Source: Inia geoffrensis
Taxonomy: Eukaryota; Chordata; Mammalia; Artiodactyla; Iniidae
Assembly (NCBI GenBank): GCA_036417435.1
Contig: CM070917.1
Span: forward strand, 60,362,436 to 60,426,435
Direction of reading: 5' to 3'
DNA: 64,000 bases
Shown here: in pieces, positions 46,375 through 57,452 of the stretch
How positions within the stretch are numbered: position 1 is the stretch's first letter
How the letters are laid out: every line of letters starts with the position of its first letter
Translations under genes and position numbers: made by a program
Notes under the pieces: model-generated
The model's database searches: none
The model's input: only the letters and a program-made list of their open reading frames with translations
Told to the model about the DNA's origin: nothing

Positions 46375-46433
46375 CTCTGTCTCTACCACCTGTCACCAGG
46401 ACGCCAGGTCCGACGGCTGTAGGTGTCCCCCAG
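46375..46433 (-). CDS. Candidate coding exon, 59 bp, minus strand
   Basis: Minus-strand acceptor ttctgactgcttctccctgag, a strong pyrimidine tract, and donor agag/gtgagc. The only open frame starts one base in, contains 19 codons (GTPTAVGPGVLVTGGRD) and leaves one base, compatible with the 46041-46139 segment. Simple Gly/Val-rich sequence makes coding less certain. Confidence 0.25.
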
Positions 46434-46689
46434 CTCAGGGAGAAGCAGTCAGAACAATGCCAGGGGACAGAGGGCTTATGTGACCGCCCACCCCGCCTGC
46501 CCCCACCACCTGGACCTGAGGACGTGTCCCGGGGAGAGGCAGCCGGAGAGAACCACAAGCCAAGAGACCTCATCAGCTGTCAACCTCAGGCCTGAGCCAG
46601 CCACAGGATGGACACTTTTATTGTGTGTTCTCTTTGGAGAAAGAGGAGGAGAAAAAAAGTTTTGAGTCTCATGCCTTTTCTATATTTTA

Positions 46690-46712
46690 AAAACAAAACA
46701 AACAAACAAACA
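46690..46712. repeat. (AAAC)n tract
   Basis: aaacaaaacaaacaaacaaa: short low-complexity run. Confidence 0.85.
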
Positions 46713-46830
46713 TAAACACCTATGCCTTTGCTCTCTTTCGTGCCAGCTAATCTAGCTCCAGCTGGCTTGTTAGGAAGCAGGAGTGAAGTAACAGGGACCA
46801 CCCCAGAGACTGCAAAAGGGGGACCACGAG

Positions 46831-47032
46831 GGCTTCCCTGGTGGCGCAGTGGTTGGGAGTCCGCCTGCCAATGCAGCGCACACGGGTTCGTGCCCCGGTC
46901 CGGGAGGATCCCACATGCCGCGGAGCGGCTGGGCCCGTGAGCCATGGCCGCTGAGCCTGCGCGTCCGGAGCCTGTGCTCCGCAACGGGAGAGGCCGCAAC
47001 AGTGAGAGGCCCGTGTACCGCAAAAAAAAAAG
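46831..47032 (+). mobile_element. CHR-family SINE, middle-length type
   Basis: Complete head, body and short A-run. Target-site duplication ggaccacgag / ggaccatgag at 46821 and 47036. In minus orientation this SINE extends the open frame of the neighbouring candidate (47115-47362). Confidence 0.92.
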
Positions 47033-47114
47033 GAGGACCATGAGCCTCGCCGGCCCTGCAGCAGGCCAGGGGTGCCCAGTTCCACAGCCCCACGCAGGCT
47101 GGGAGCAGGAGATT

Positions 47115-47362
47115 GTCATGCAGATGCGGCCCGGGCTGCAGGCTGAGTCGTTGATGTGACCGAGGAGGACCTCCTGCGCCTCCTTCAGCGACAGATGCAG
47201 GTACAGGCTGCTGAGGGCGAGAATATTCAAGGAGGGAATGAGTCTCCCTAGAGCAGAAAAGGTGACAGGGTAATAATCGTCATCTTTAATCAGAGACAGA
47301 CAGAGCCAGGGCAGCTGCTTCTGAAATAAATGCTCCCGCAGCATGGAGAGCTGGATGCCAAG
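47115..47362 (-). CDS. Coding-looking segment, minus strand, protein not recognised
   Basis: On the minus strand an uninterrupted frame runs from about 47371 into the adjacent SINE. Its SINE-free part has a leucine-rich, globular composition (REHLFQKQLPWLCLSLIKD; RLIPSLNILALSSLYLHLSL) and GC-rich third codon positions, unlike the chance frames nearby. A weak acceptor precedes it at 47363. Inside the frame is a second, strong acceptor-like tract (cctgtcaccttttctgctctag). I see no good donor, so the 3' boundary is unknown; the long frame beyond is SINE. It could be a real exon, a decayed pseudogene piece or chance. Confidence 0.27.
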
Positions 47363-48439
47363 CTGTTCATTTCAGGGTAAAATCAGTACACCCCAAACTA
47401 CAAACAACAGACAGGTTGCCGCCACTGTCACTCCAGGCCTCCCCCCACCAGGCGCCTGGTGAGACCTCAGCCCAGTGGGGTCACAGGAATGGTTTTTGGG
47501 TTCATCCTGAAACAGTAGGGGTGGCCCTTTTTGCTGGTCCCCTTCTGGGGTCCTAGCTGTGCTGGGTTCACTTTGGCCTGAAATGGAACAGCCAACTCCT
47601 TGCCTTGGGGCGGGGGTGGATGTTGCTCTTCAGTACTAATTGCGGAAGTCCCGCTGCCCGTGTCGTTACCGATGATAATTCTGCAGCTTTAGCTCTTGCC
47701 GTACTTAACCTCCCACGGCACAGACCTGTGCGGGCCTGGGATGAGAGGCCCTGCAGCCACAAGCAGTTTCTAGGGCTTCCCTGGATTGAGTGGAACAAGA
47801 GCGGTCCCTGTGCTGAGTTCCCCCAGGAAGAGTCGCCCCCACGATGCAGGACACTAGAACTTAATGTGAATGCTGTGTCTCACCCTCCAGCTGCCCCCAT
47901 CCTCCCCACCCAGGACAGGCTCAGCCCCCCAGACTTGAATCTGCATTGCCAGCGCCCCTTCTTGCTCAGCCCCTTTGCTGCCCTGACTGCTCAGAAAAGT
48001 GTTTCTGGCAGAAGAGGGCATCTTTGTTACTGCAGCTCCGGTCACACTTAGGTTGCTGTTGCAAAGTGCCTGCCATTTCCTTCCATGGTGGTCCCTGTGG
48101 AGGGGAGTGGGGAGATGACGCTCTCTGCAAAACCAATCCAAGCCAAATACAAGCCAAGCCTGTTTTATTTTTTTTTACCTTAAAAAGTGCAGCAGGCGCA
48201 CACTACCTTCGTGGAGACACAGCGTGATCAGGGTCTATTTCTTCCCACTTTGCCATGTAGAACTGGGCAGAGAGCGCAAGAGGAATGTGGGGACAATTGC
48301 ATTAGGCTCGGCCCCAACTTGGGGAGGCATGGCAGTGAGGTGTCCACAGCTGGAGGCGCAAGGAAAAGAGGGTGCTTTGGACCCTGAGCGGGTATGCAGC
48401 AGAACCAACAGGCATGGTTGGAAGCAAGCTGAGGTGGCG
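47363..48439. other. Unique sequence
   Basis: No repeat recognised. The 148-codon frame at 47605-48051 (+) has no motif or splice context. Confidence 0.4.
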
Positions 48440-48595
48440 GGACACCAAAGTAGGACTCAGGCTGCCACAGCCTGGCTGTGTGGCTTTGTTAAGTCACTTA
48501 ACTTCTCTGGGCTTCATTTTCCTCTGTCCAATGAGATGGCTGGACTTGACCTCCTGTTTTCTTTCCAGCTCTAAAATCTAATTCGATGACTAGGA
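48440..48595 (+). repeat. MIR
   Basis: ggctgtgtggctttgttaag tcacttaacttctctgggct and cctctgtccaatgagatggc are MIR core text in forward orientation. Confidence 0.75.
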
Positions 48596-48744
48596 ATAGA
48601 CAGAAAATAAGGATTATTAGAAAGAACACATGAGGCTGCCTGCTTATTTCTTTAAATCTTGCTCTCCCAGTGTGATCTCTTCATTCGAATAATTAGGGAT
48701 ATCTGTTTTAAGTTATTATGCTGGTCATTATAAAGAGCTCAACT

Positions 48745-49010
48745 TTCAAACAAATTTGTTCTCTTTTTATTATCTTTGATCTAGTAATTCCACTTCAAGG
48801 AGTCTGAATAAAGGGTGAGGCATTGAGACAAAGACTCATATACAAAGATGAGCCATTTATCCTGACTAGCAAAGATAAAAAGGCAAAAATAACCCCCCAA
48901 ATGGATATAACCAAGATAAATTATGACATAGCCAGTAAAATGTTTTCAATGATATTCTAAAACATTGGAAATTATTCATAATATAAACACAAACACACCC
49001 ATGTACATGA
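48745..49010. mobile_element. Decayed L1-like relic
   Basis: tagtaattccacttcaagga, cctgactagcaaagataaaa, ttatgacatagccagtaaaa and ttggaaattattcataatat resemble an old L1 3' coding/UTR region. Strand not assigned with certainty. Confidence 0.4.
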
Positions 49011-49240
49011 CAGATGCTGCTAATAGTATGCAGCCTTCCTTTCCTCTTGGAGGTTGCATTCAGGCTCAGCATCCTTCTCAACATAGCCCTCTGAACAGCC
49101 GCTATCAATTACAGTGGGCATTCAGATGAAATCTACTAGCCATCTTAGTATGAGATCCTTCCGCTATAAGGATAACAGGCAAGGTCAGGAGGAAAAAGGG
49201 AGCTAAGTGGAAGTTCAGTAGCTCAAATCAAAGAAGGTCA

Positions 49241-49454
49241 GGGCTTCCCTGGTGGCGCAGTGGTTGAGAGTCCGCCTGCCGATGCAGGGGACACGGGTTC
49301 ATGCCCTGGTCCGGGAGGGTCCCACATGCCGCAGAATGGCTGGGCCCGTGAGCCATGGCTGCTGAACCTGCGCATCCGGAGCCTGTGCTCCACAACGGGA
49401 GAGGCCACAACGGTGAGAGGCCCGCGTACCGCAAAAAAAAAAAAAAAAAAAAAA
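49241..49454 (+). mobile_element. CHR-family SINE, middle-length type
   Basis: Head, body and 22-base A tail. Target-site duplication aaagaaggtca at 49230-49240 and about 49452-49462. Confidence 0.95.
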
Positions 49455-50279
49455 GAAGGTCAAATGCAAGGCAGGCACAGGGTTATAATAGCCCATCGGT
49501 GGGGACCAGAGATGGTCTAGGATGAGGATGAGGCTATTGGAAATTCAATACATTTCCTGCTGTGTTTCTCGGAACCCTAGGAGCAGAAAGTTGTGCTTTT
49601 GAGACAACAAATTTAAAAGGTTTTGGGTTTCCTTGTTTCCCCACTCCTGTAGGGGGCAGAGTGTGCTTCGAGATATAGCTACTCGAGAACACCAGGCTCC
49701 CAGGGCCAAGTGGATGAAGTGGAGGGCTTTTCTTAGTTGTTTGGGAATTGATAGACTTTTGGGGGAAACACCTTCAGAAGGTTTGCCCCAGATCTGCAGT
49801 CACCACATGACCAAACATCACTCTGATAACTCAGGGTGATCCCGAGGGTCTCTGGGCTGCCAAATGGGGGACCAGTGGTTGGAAAAGGAAGCTAGCAAGA
49901 GCAATTTTCCTAGTCCCTCCTCACTGAGGACTGATGCTCTCAGGACGGGGAGATTAAGAGGCTGAGCCATGGAGATTTACGGAGCTCGCAGGGCAGGCAG
50001 AGGTACTCCTGCTGCCGGGGGACCCCTGGGCCACAACGACCGCATCTCAGGTGAAGGAACAACTTTTCCCTTCCCCCAACATACGCTCTCCACTACCCCT
50101 GTGAGACTGTTTGATTCCAAGGGCTGGATTTTCTAGATTAGGTCGTTTATTAACCCCAGGTTGGGAGGGGGGAAATGGGTTGGAGACAAGAGGCTGCCTA
50201 GCATCTTCATCTCTTCTCTCCTGCCCTCCATAAATCCATTCCAAGTTGATGACATTTGCAGAGTGTATTTTCACGGGTC
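49455..50279. other. Unique sequence
   Basis: No repeat recognised and no exon supported. Confidence 0.45.
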
Positions 50280-51130
50280 TCCATAATCCCTTCAGAATAT
50301 TAAGGCTGCATTACTTTATCTTTGGTTACATTAACTTCAATTTTCCTTATGAGTTAGTATTTGGCTAAAAATTAATATAGTGAAGTTGAAAAGAATCTTA
50401 TGATAGGAAAAAGACTAATTTCATCTCTGGCTGCTCAGATCCCGGAGTACACCAGGGTTAATGTAATTAACTTACAATTTGAGCCCGGGTTGTGTACATA
50501 CACTGAATCTCCCCGCTAGAAACGAGATTAGATTTTATTACTCTATATATCCTGGTTATCTTCACCGAGCCTGCTCGGTGCTGCAATGAAGACACAGAAC
50601 CATCTGGTACTGAGCCCATGCAGTTTATTTAAGGATTTAATTAAATGCTCTAAATGGAGAGCTTCTCTGAATTAACATTTTAAATGTGACTTATTGCAGG
50701 TTTAATATTGTCTTAATGCCAACCTGGGAAACTCCATCGTCAAGTTGTTGACGTTCAAATTGAATTCATTTGGGTGGCTCCAGGGGGACCCATTAATTAA
50801 TCTAAACAACTAATGGGGATCGGTTCTGACTTTTGATGACGATTATTTACTGAGACAATTTGCAATGAATAAAGAGTCACAGTAGGCAAATGCTTAATTG
50901 AATTCCAAAAAGTCTCATTGTGTTTAATATCAGGGATGCATCATGTGAGTAAGCTTTGAAATACCATGAAAGGGGAGATTGCTTCAATCTTCTTAGCTGT
51001 GCACTAATAACAAAGCAAATGGGTAATTACATTTTCCTGGGTAATTTGCTGCTTGCAAAAGGACAACAGGTCTGTTTGGCTAATCGCTTCCTTGGAAAGA
51101 AATTTCTGAAAGCATAAACTTTGCCCTTGG
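50280..51130. promoter_or_regulatory. Strong candidate conserved noncoding region
   Basis: About 850 bp, repeat-free, AT-rich in a GC-rich window. Words such as gggttaatgtaattaactta (50455), ttatttaaggatttaattaa (50625) and cccattaattaatctaaaca (50788) give a dense set of homeodomain-type TAAT/ATTA sites. A perfect 7-bp inverted repeat with a 4-base spacer (caccgag, cctg, ctcggtg; 50563-50580) lies inside. No open frame with coding character. This is the longest conserved-looking block in the window. Confidence 0.5.
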
Positions 51131-52430
51131 ATGGCACGTGGCCCCACTGGTTGCCCAAAAGCAATGACTCGGACAGGTCTGGGCTGCACACAACCGGTTC
51201 CTCACCTTCCAGCTGTGAGGAACCTGCCTGGCTGAAAAAGCCCTCCTCCGCACCGGCACCGCCAAGTCCCTAAGTAGCCACCGACTTCCCACTGCTTTTC
51301 TGCCAGACACTTGAGTGTCTCAGGTGAATCCTGATGAATCAAGCAAGGAGGAGCTTGCCCACCCCACCTTGCTCTGGTTTTCACATTCTGGGTCCACACA
51401 AGGCAGACCTCTGCTTCCCGGAAATTGCAAGGTTGTCCCAGTACAACCAGTACAACCTCCATCCTGTCCATCCGTCAAGGCCCAGGGCAGCATCTCAGGA
51501 TCACTCGGCTCACCGTGCCCTTGCCCTCAGTTTCTCAACGTGCAGCTCAGGACCGGCAGCACCGGTCACCGGGCGTGTTGGAAGTGCGGACTCTCGGGCC
51601 CACCCTGCCCCACTGAATCAGAACCTACCTTAAACAAGAACCCCGGGGGACCATGTCCGTGTCCTAATTGAGACCCCTGATCCATAGCGCTTTTTCTCTG
51701 GGGGTATATGCCGTCCGGTTGACTGAGCTTTTCTTCCCTCTGGCCCTCCTGGCGTCAGGTCCCCGGGACAAGGGCTCAAGGCTCTGTTTCTCTGGGATCT
51801 ACAGTGGCACCAGGGACCACGGAGAGCCAGTGAAAACAATGGAAGCCATTGGTGGTTTCTCCCCAAATCTCTCTTCAACCTGGCCTGGCGGGGGTTCCTG
51901 AGAGCTCACTCTATCGCACTGGGCACCACAGAGACCCAATCAGCCAAGGTCAGGGAGCACCTGCCCTCACCATGACCCCCTCTGAGCCCAGGGCTTGAGG
52001 GACACTCAGCAAATATCCATTGGGGTGAGCTTGCTGGTCATTACTATGGGATGGTCCTTCACATCCACATCCTGACGGATGCAAAGAGTCCCCGTGGGCC
52101 CCAGTTCTAGATGATGGCCTGTCTTCAAGAGAGGGGACTTGTGTCCCTGAGAAAGTCCCGCCTCTCCAAGTCTTGCCACTCAGATCTCTCGCCTCCCAAA
52201 TGCAGGTTTGTTGATGTTTTCATGGAAAGTACACTTGGGTTCTGATTTCATAAAGCCTGACCTAAGGTGATCTTTACCAAACAAACCCATGATGCAAAGG
52301 TGATCCATGTGACAGAGGTTTTATTTGATAAAATGATGCAACCCCCCTAGAAGACGCCTCCTTCACATGCTTACATTTTGTTTCAGGCCACCAGTGGCTG
52401 AACTGAGAGCAGAAGGATATGGGGCATAAA
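51131..52430. other. Unique sequence with hAT-derived piece
   Basis: Contains a MER5A-like fragment (51528-51678, listed separately) and an L2-like tail near 52000. A minus-strand splice-like pair at about 51208-51233 frames only 26 bp. No gene supported. Confidence 0.4.
51528..51678 (+). mobile_element. MER5A-like hAT relic
   Basis: cagtttctcaacgtgcagct start, ccccactgaatcagaaccta middle, and taattgagacccctg end. Family by memory; diverged. Confidence 0.55.
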
Positions 52431-52626
52431 GAGATAAAACAAAAGTGTTAAAAAGCCAACTGACAGCAAAGGAAACAATCAAGAGAGAGAGAAAGCAAAC
52501 CTAAGAATAGGGGAGGATACTTGCAAACCACAGACCTGATAAGGGGTTAATTAATATCCATAATACACAAGGAACTCCTACAACTCAACAGCAAGAAACA
52601 AAACAAAACAAAAAACCCACAAATAG

Positions 52627-52854
52627 GGGCTTCCCTGGTGGCGCAGTGGTTGAGAGTCCACCTGCCGATGCAGGGGATGCGGGTTCGTGCCCCGGTCCGG
52701 GAAGATCCCACGTGCCGCGGAGCAGCTGGGCCCGTGAGCCATGGCCGCTGAGCCTGCGCGTCCGGAGCCTGTGCTCCGCAACAGGAGAGGCCACAACAGT
52801 GAGAGGCCCGCGTACCGCAAAAAAACAAAAAACAAAAAACAAAAACCAAAAAAA
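52627..52854 (+). mobile_element. CHR-family SINE, middle-length type
   Basis: Complete head, body and an A-rich tail made of aaaaac units. Target-site duplication cccacaaatag at 52616-52626 and 52856-52866. Long open frames across it come from the SINE. Confidence 0.95.
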
Positions 52855-53763
52855 CCCCACAAATAGCCCAATTATAAAATGGGCAAATGATCTGAACAGA
52901 CATTTCTTAAATGAAGACATACAAGCAACCAACGGGGACATGAAAAGGTGCTCAACATCACTAATCAACAGGGAAATGCAGATCAAAACCACAATGAGCT
53001 ACCACATCACACCTGTCAGGATGGCCACTTTAAAAAAGAAAGAATAGATAGCAAGTGTTAGTGAGGATGTGGGGAAATTGGAACCCCTGTTCACCGTTGC
53101 ACCCACCATGGAAAACAGTATGGCGGTTCCTCAAAAAATTAAAGTACCAGCAATCCTACTTATGGAAATTAATCTGAAAGAATTGAAATCAGGACCTCGA
53201 AGAGATAGTTGCACTCCTGTGTTCATTGCAGTATTGTTCACAATAGCCAAGATGTGGAAGCAACCTAAATGTCCATTGATGTATGAATGGATAAAGAAGA
53301 TATGGTCTACTTACACAAGAAATATTATCTGTTCAGCCTTAAGAAGAAAGGGAGTTAAGATACATGCTACCACATGGATGAACCTTGAGGACATTAGTTG
53401 GAGTGAAATAAGCCAGCTTCAGAAGAACAAATACTGTGTGATTCCACTTATACGAGGGACCTAGAGTAATCAAGCTCATAGAAGCAGAAAGTCGCATTGG
53501 TAGTTGCCAGGGGGAATGGAGAGTCGCTGACCAAATAGTATAACGTTTCAGTTGTGCAAGATGAAAAAGTTCTAGACATCCGCTGTACAACTACTGTGCT
53601 TATAGTTAACAATAATACACAGTACACTTAAACATTTGTTAAGAGGGTAAAAGAAAGAAGCCAATTGATAATAGTATTGCACCCATGTCAATTGCTTAGT
53701 TTTAGTGAATGTGCCATGGTTACTGTAAGATGTGAACAGGAGGGATGCTGATGAAGGGCGTGT

Positions 53764-53945
53764 TTTGAACTAGATCATTCTTTGTCGTGGGGGCTGCCCT
53801 GTGCACTGCAGGGTGTTGAGCAGCAGCCCTGACTTCTACCCACTAGATGCCAGAAGTACCCCCACCCCGCAGATGTGACAAGGAAGAATGTCTCCTTACC
53901 CCACCAAATGTCCCGGGAGGGACATCACTGGTCAACAGAAACCCT
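53764..53945 (-). mobile_element. MER20-like hAT MITE, nested in L1
   Basis: ggggctgccctgtgcactgc, tacccactagatgccagaag and aatgtctccttaccccacc show the reversed MER20-like text, truncated or diverged at the right end. L1 3' UTR sequence lies on both sides. Confidence 0.6.
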
Positions 53946-54003
53946 CTGTAGTATCTTTACACCATTCTATAAATCTAAAATTATTTCAAAATAAAGTTTA
54001 TAT

Positions 54004-54875
54004 CATAACACCAAAGGTATGACCCATGAGAGAAATAATTAAGAAGCTGGGTTTCATTACAATTTAAAACTTCTGCTCTGTGAAAGACAATGTCAAGAGA
54101 ATGAGAAGACAATCTACAGATTGGGAGAAAAAAATTTGCCAAAGACACGTCTGATAAAGGACTGTAATCCAAAGTAAAGAAAGAACACCTAAAATTCAAC
54201 GATTAAAGAAAACAGCAATCCAGTTTTAAAAAGGGCCAAAGACCTTAACAGACACCTCATCAAAGGAGATATACATACAGATGGCAAATAAACATATGAA
54301 AAGGTGCTCCAGAACATATTTCATCAGAGGAAGGCAAAAATAACAATGAGGTCTATACACCTATTAGAGTGGCCAAATCCAAAACGCTGACAACATCAAA
54401 TGCTGGTAAAGATGTAGAGCAACAGGAACTCTCATTCATTACTGGTGGGAATGCAAAACAGTACAACCACTTTGGAAGATGGGCAATTTCTTACAAAACA
54501 AAGTATACTCTTACCATCTAGCAATCGTGCTTTTTGGTATTTACCCAAAGGGACTGAAAACTTATGTCCACACACAAACCTTCCCACAGATGTTTGTAAC
54601 AACTTATTCATAATTGCCAAAACTCGGAAGCCATCAAGATGTCCTTCAATAGGCGAATGGCTAAACTGTAGTACATCCAGACACTGGAATATTGTTTGGC
54701 ACTAAAGAGAAATGAGCTATCAAGCCATGGAAAAGACATGGCAGAAACTTACATGCATATTACTAAGTGAAAGAAGCCAATATGAGAAGCCTACATACTG
54801 TATGATTCATTCTGGAAAAGGCAGCTCTTTCTCTATGGAGACAGGAAAAAGATCGGTGGTTGCCCAGGGTTAGCT
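54004..54875 (+). mobile_element. Second L1 LINE 3'-half relic
   Basis: Repeats ORF2 landmarks already seen in the previous L1 (tctgctctgtgaaagacaat, cattactggtgggaatgcaa, cgaatggctaaactgtagta, tactaagtgaaagaagccaa), so it is a separate insertion directly downstream. Confidence 0.8.
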
Positions 54876-54967
54876 CATCTTGGAACCATGTTTTCCAGAA
54901 AATACCTACTGGTATCCCACTGAACTTGGGTTTCACATAGTACATCTTGGGAAACACCGATCTAGAC

Positions 54968-55182
54968 CAGTAGTTCTGAACCAGGGATGATTTGCCCCCA
55001 GGGAACATCTGGCAATATCTGAGGAGCTTTTTGGTTGTCATGGCTGTGGGTGAGGGGGTGCCATGGCACGAAGTGGGAGGGGACCAGGGATGCTGTCAAC
55101 ATCCTACCATATACAGAGCGATCCCCACCATGCAGAACCATCTGGTCCCAAAAGTCAACAATGCCGCCGTTGAGAACCCCTG
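54968..55182 (+). mobile_element. MER20-like hAT MITE
   Basis: cagtagttctgaaccaggga start, cagggaacatctggcaatat and ccagggatgctgtcaacatc, ending gttgagaacccctg. About 215 bp, near full length. This is the third copy of this family in the window. Confidence 0.75.
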
Positions 55183-56008
55183 CCCCGAGGATCAAGGGAG
55201 TATTTGCACTTAGGCTGCAATAAATTCTGCTGACATAACTGCTTATAAAGAAGAGTCCCCATGGCCCGAGCGTTCTTTATCCACAGCAACTGGCTTTGGG
55301 GGTTCCCTTTTAGCAGAGGTGGCTGTGACGGGCATGATGGAAAGAAGGGGAATCGGCCTGATAGGGCTTTGGAAACCAATGCCAAGTCCAAACTCTTGCA
55401 AAGCAGAGCTGCGAAGGGTCATGAAAAGTTAGAGGCATGACTGGGGAGCAGAGGGAGAGTCAGTGGGCAGGAAATTTGACTCTGCAGGCTGACACCCATT
55501 ATTTTGTTTATGAAAAAGGGATCTCATTTGTCCCACTCTTACTCACAGGTGTATGAACCCAAAATGCAATAGCAGAGGGGAAATATGGAACAGATGTGAG
55601 ACCACAGGAAACTCTGAGCAGATCTTTGCTCTCTCCACGGGACCTGCTAGCAGGTCCACGAGAGCCCGGTAGAGAGCCCAGCCGAGGGCCTCCCCGTCCC
55701 TGAGCGGGTAGGTGGTCCACGCGCCACGGAGCGCGGGCCCTGCCAGACCGGCACCTCTCCCATTTCCCTCCTGTGACGGCCCCGTTCCAGTGCATTAAAA
55801 GGAAGCTTTGCGTGAACTTCAATTTTACTACGTTTATCTCATTGCCAACCTTCAAAATGCCAAACGCTGCCACTTGCCCCGGGGGAAGTAATTTCATCTC
55901 TTACCCTCAATGTCACCCCAGAAACTCACTTCAAACGCCACTGACTGATTGGTTTCCCCTCCTTCAGCACCGACTCGAATGCCAGGCGTCAGAGACAAAG
56001 GGACTCAC
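55183..56008. other. Unique sequence
   Basis: No repeat recognised. The 129-codon frame at 55508-55897 (minus) has no recognised domain. Confidence 0.4.
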
Positions 56009-56071
56009 CTCTGCCTCTCTGTGCTTTTGGCTTCCTTTACTATTAAAATCACAAGCTGCCACTTCCACATC
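56009..56071 (-). CDS. Candidate coding exon, 63 bp, minus strand
   Basis: The clearest splice-bounded candidate here: minus-strand acceptor ttttccacgtctctttcag and donor gag/gtgagtccc are both near consensus. The segment is 21 whole codons (DVEVAACDFNSKGSQKHRE) in phase 0 at both ends. The next upstream candidate (59401-59489) also ends in phase 0, so they can join without a shift. Protein not recognised. Still possibly a pseudo-exon. Confidence 0.37.
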
Positions 56072-56094
56072 CTGAAAGAGACGTGGAAAATAAT

Positions 56095-56440
56095 TTATTC
56101 ACAGAAAAAGCTTAACTATGCTACATCCTCATTATAAAATAGTATGCAGCCACTAAAAAAAAAAGCATTGAAGGTTATTTAAGGAAATGGAAAAATGCTC
56201 ACATTATGATGTTAGCTGGAAAAAAAAGCAGAATACGATATGATGTCAAGTTTGTAAAAATAAACGGAGAGAGTGAGAAAAAAAAAGCATAGAACAAAAA
56301 AAGCAGAAAAACATCATCTCTTATCTCCAGACAGAAAAAGTATAATTTGTTTACTTTTTTGCACTGTTCTACATTTTCCAATTTTTCCACATGATTATAT
56401 GTTACTTGGATAATATGTAACTAAAAGATCATTTTAAAAA
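56095..56440 (+). mobile_element. Old L1 3' end
   Basis: cctcattataaaatagtatg cagccac, then attatgatgttagctggaaa and a pyrimidine/AT-rich tail (gcactgttctacattttcca): the order of an old L1 3' UTR. Confidence 0.55.
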
Positions 56441-56450
56441 GAAAGCTTAA

Positions 56451-56494
56451 CATTGTAAATCAACTGTACCCCAATAAAAATTAAAAAAGAAAAA
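56451..56494 (+). mobile_element. Tiny 5'-truncated L1 insertion
   Basis: cattgtaaatcaactgtacc ccaataaaaattaa plus A-rich tail, only about 44 bp, flanked by a perfect 14-bp target-site duplication aaaagaaagcttaa (56437-56450 and 56495-56508). Confidence 0.85.
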
Positions 56495-56508
56495 AAAAGA
56501 AAGCTTAA

Positions 56509-57265
56509 ATTCAATCTCTCTCTTCAGGCTTAGGGCAATGATGCTTTTATAAGTTATATCCCCACAAGAAGAGCCCAGCTACCTTCTCCCCTAATTTATC
56601 ACAAAGAACTTCCCCCAGATTAGCCCACAAAGGACATCTTCATGGGACTTCTTTCTGCTAGCAGGAGTGGGCAGAAGGGGCCACTTGGGAGAACACACAT
56701 GGCTCACTGCCACAAAGCCAGGGTCACAAAAGTACTTTAATGGCACAAACCCATTTCAATTACAGAATAAGAGCCCCATCCCACCAACTTTGACACCTAT
56801 AGAGTCTTCCAGAACCCAGCCAGCCCTGCAAGATGCTCCCCAGGTCCAGGAGCATGTCCTAGACCTGATACCAGAGCTCAACAGGCAAGGAGAACGTATC
56901 TGGGTGTCCCAGTTCACGGAGTCCACCTGAGAGATAAGTCCCCTGCCCCGGGGGCAGGGTCGAGGGGGGCGGGGCCTGGCCATGGAGAGCTGGATGAGCC
57001 AAAGATGGCCCAGATCAGAAAGAAAGAGGTTGTTGTGAGCCACCTCCCTTCAGTCCCAGATCTTGGACTGGGAGTACGGGAAGTCTACCTGCTGTTTGCT
57101 CACCACCCTTGTCACTTTGCACACCCGCTGGAGAGAGGGCGGATTCCAAGAGCGTTTCCCCAGCGCCAATCACCCAGCCCCTACTTATTGGGCACCTACA
57201 ACTGTGTGGTGAGTACGTGCTGCGTGCTTGTATATGAAATACCCGGTCACTGCCTTTCTTTAACA
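56509..57265. other. Unique sequence with an MIR/L2-like patch
   Basis: Near 57175-57215 the text cctacttattgggcacctac looks like reversed L2. Otherwise nothing recognised. Confidence 0.4.
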
Positions 57266-57452
57266 CAGCACTTCTCACACCGTACCGGCCTCAGCATCTC
57301 CCAGGGGGCTCGTTAAAACACAGGGTACCGAGCCCACCTCCAGTTTCCCATTCAGCAAGTCTGGAGGGAGGACCCCCAAATCTGCATTTGTAACAAGTCC
57401 CCTGGCAGTGTGTTCCTGCTGCTGGTCGGGGACCCCACTTGGAGAAACACTG
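57266..57452 (+). mobile_element. MER5A-like hAT MITE
   Basis: cagcacttctcacaccgtac, tcgttaaaacacagggtacc, aatctgcatttgtaacaagt and ggagaaacactg: nearly full-length MER5A order (about 187 bp). Confidence 0.75.

Larger units (their letters stand above)
52431..54003 (+). mobile_element. L1 LINE ORF2 3' end and 3' UTR, with nested insertions
   Basis: aagggttaattaatatccat area, gacatacaagcaaccaacgg, caaaaccacaatgagctacc, cattgcagtattgttcacaa, atgaatggataaagaagata and aaataagccagcttcagaag are L1 ORF2 and 3' UTR landmarks in order, ending in a wobbly aaaataaagttta. A CHR SINE (52627-52854) and a MER20-like element (53764-53945) are inserted. Old and inactive. Confidence 0.85.

Noticed and set aside
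46586..47033. C-terminal part of the long minus-strand frame 46586-47344
   Set aside because: This part is the reversed CHR SINE plus flank; only the non-SINE piece is worth attention.
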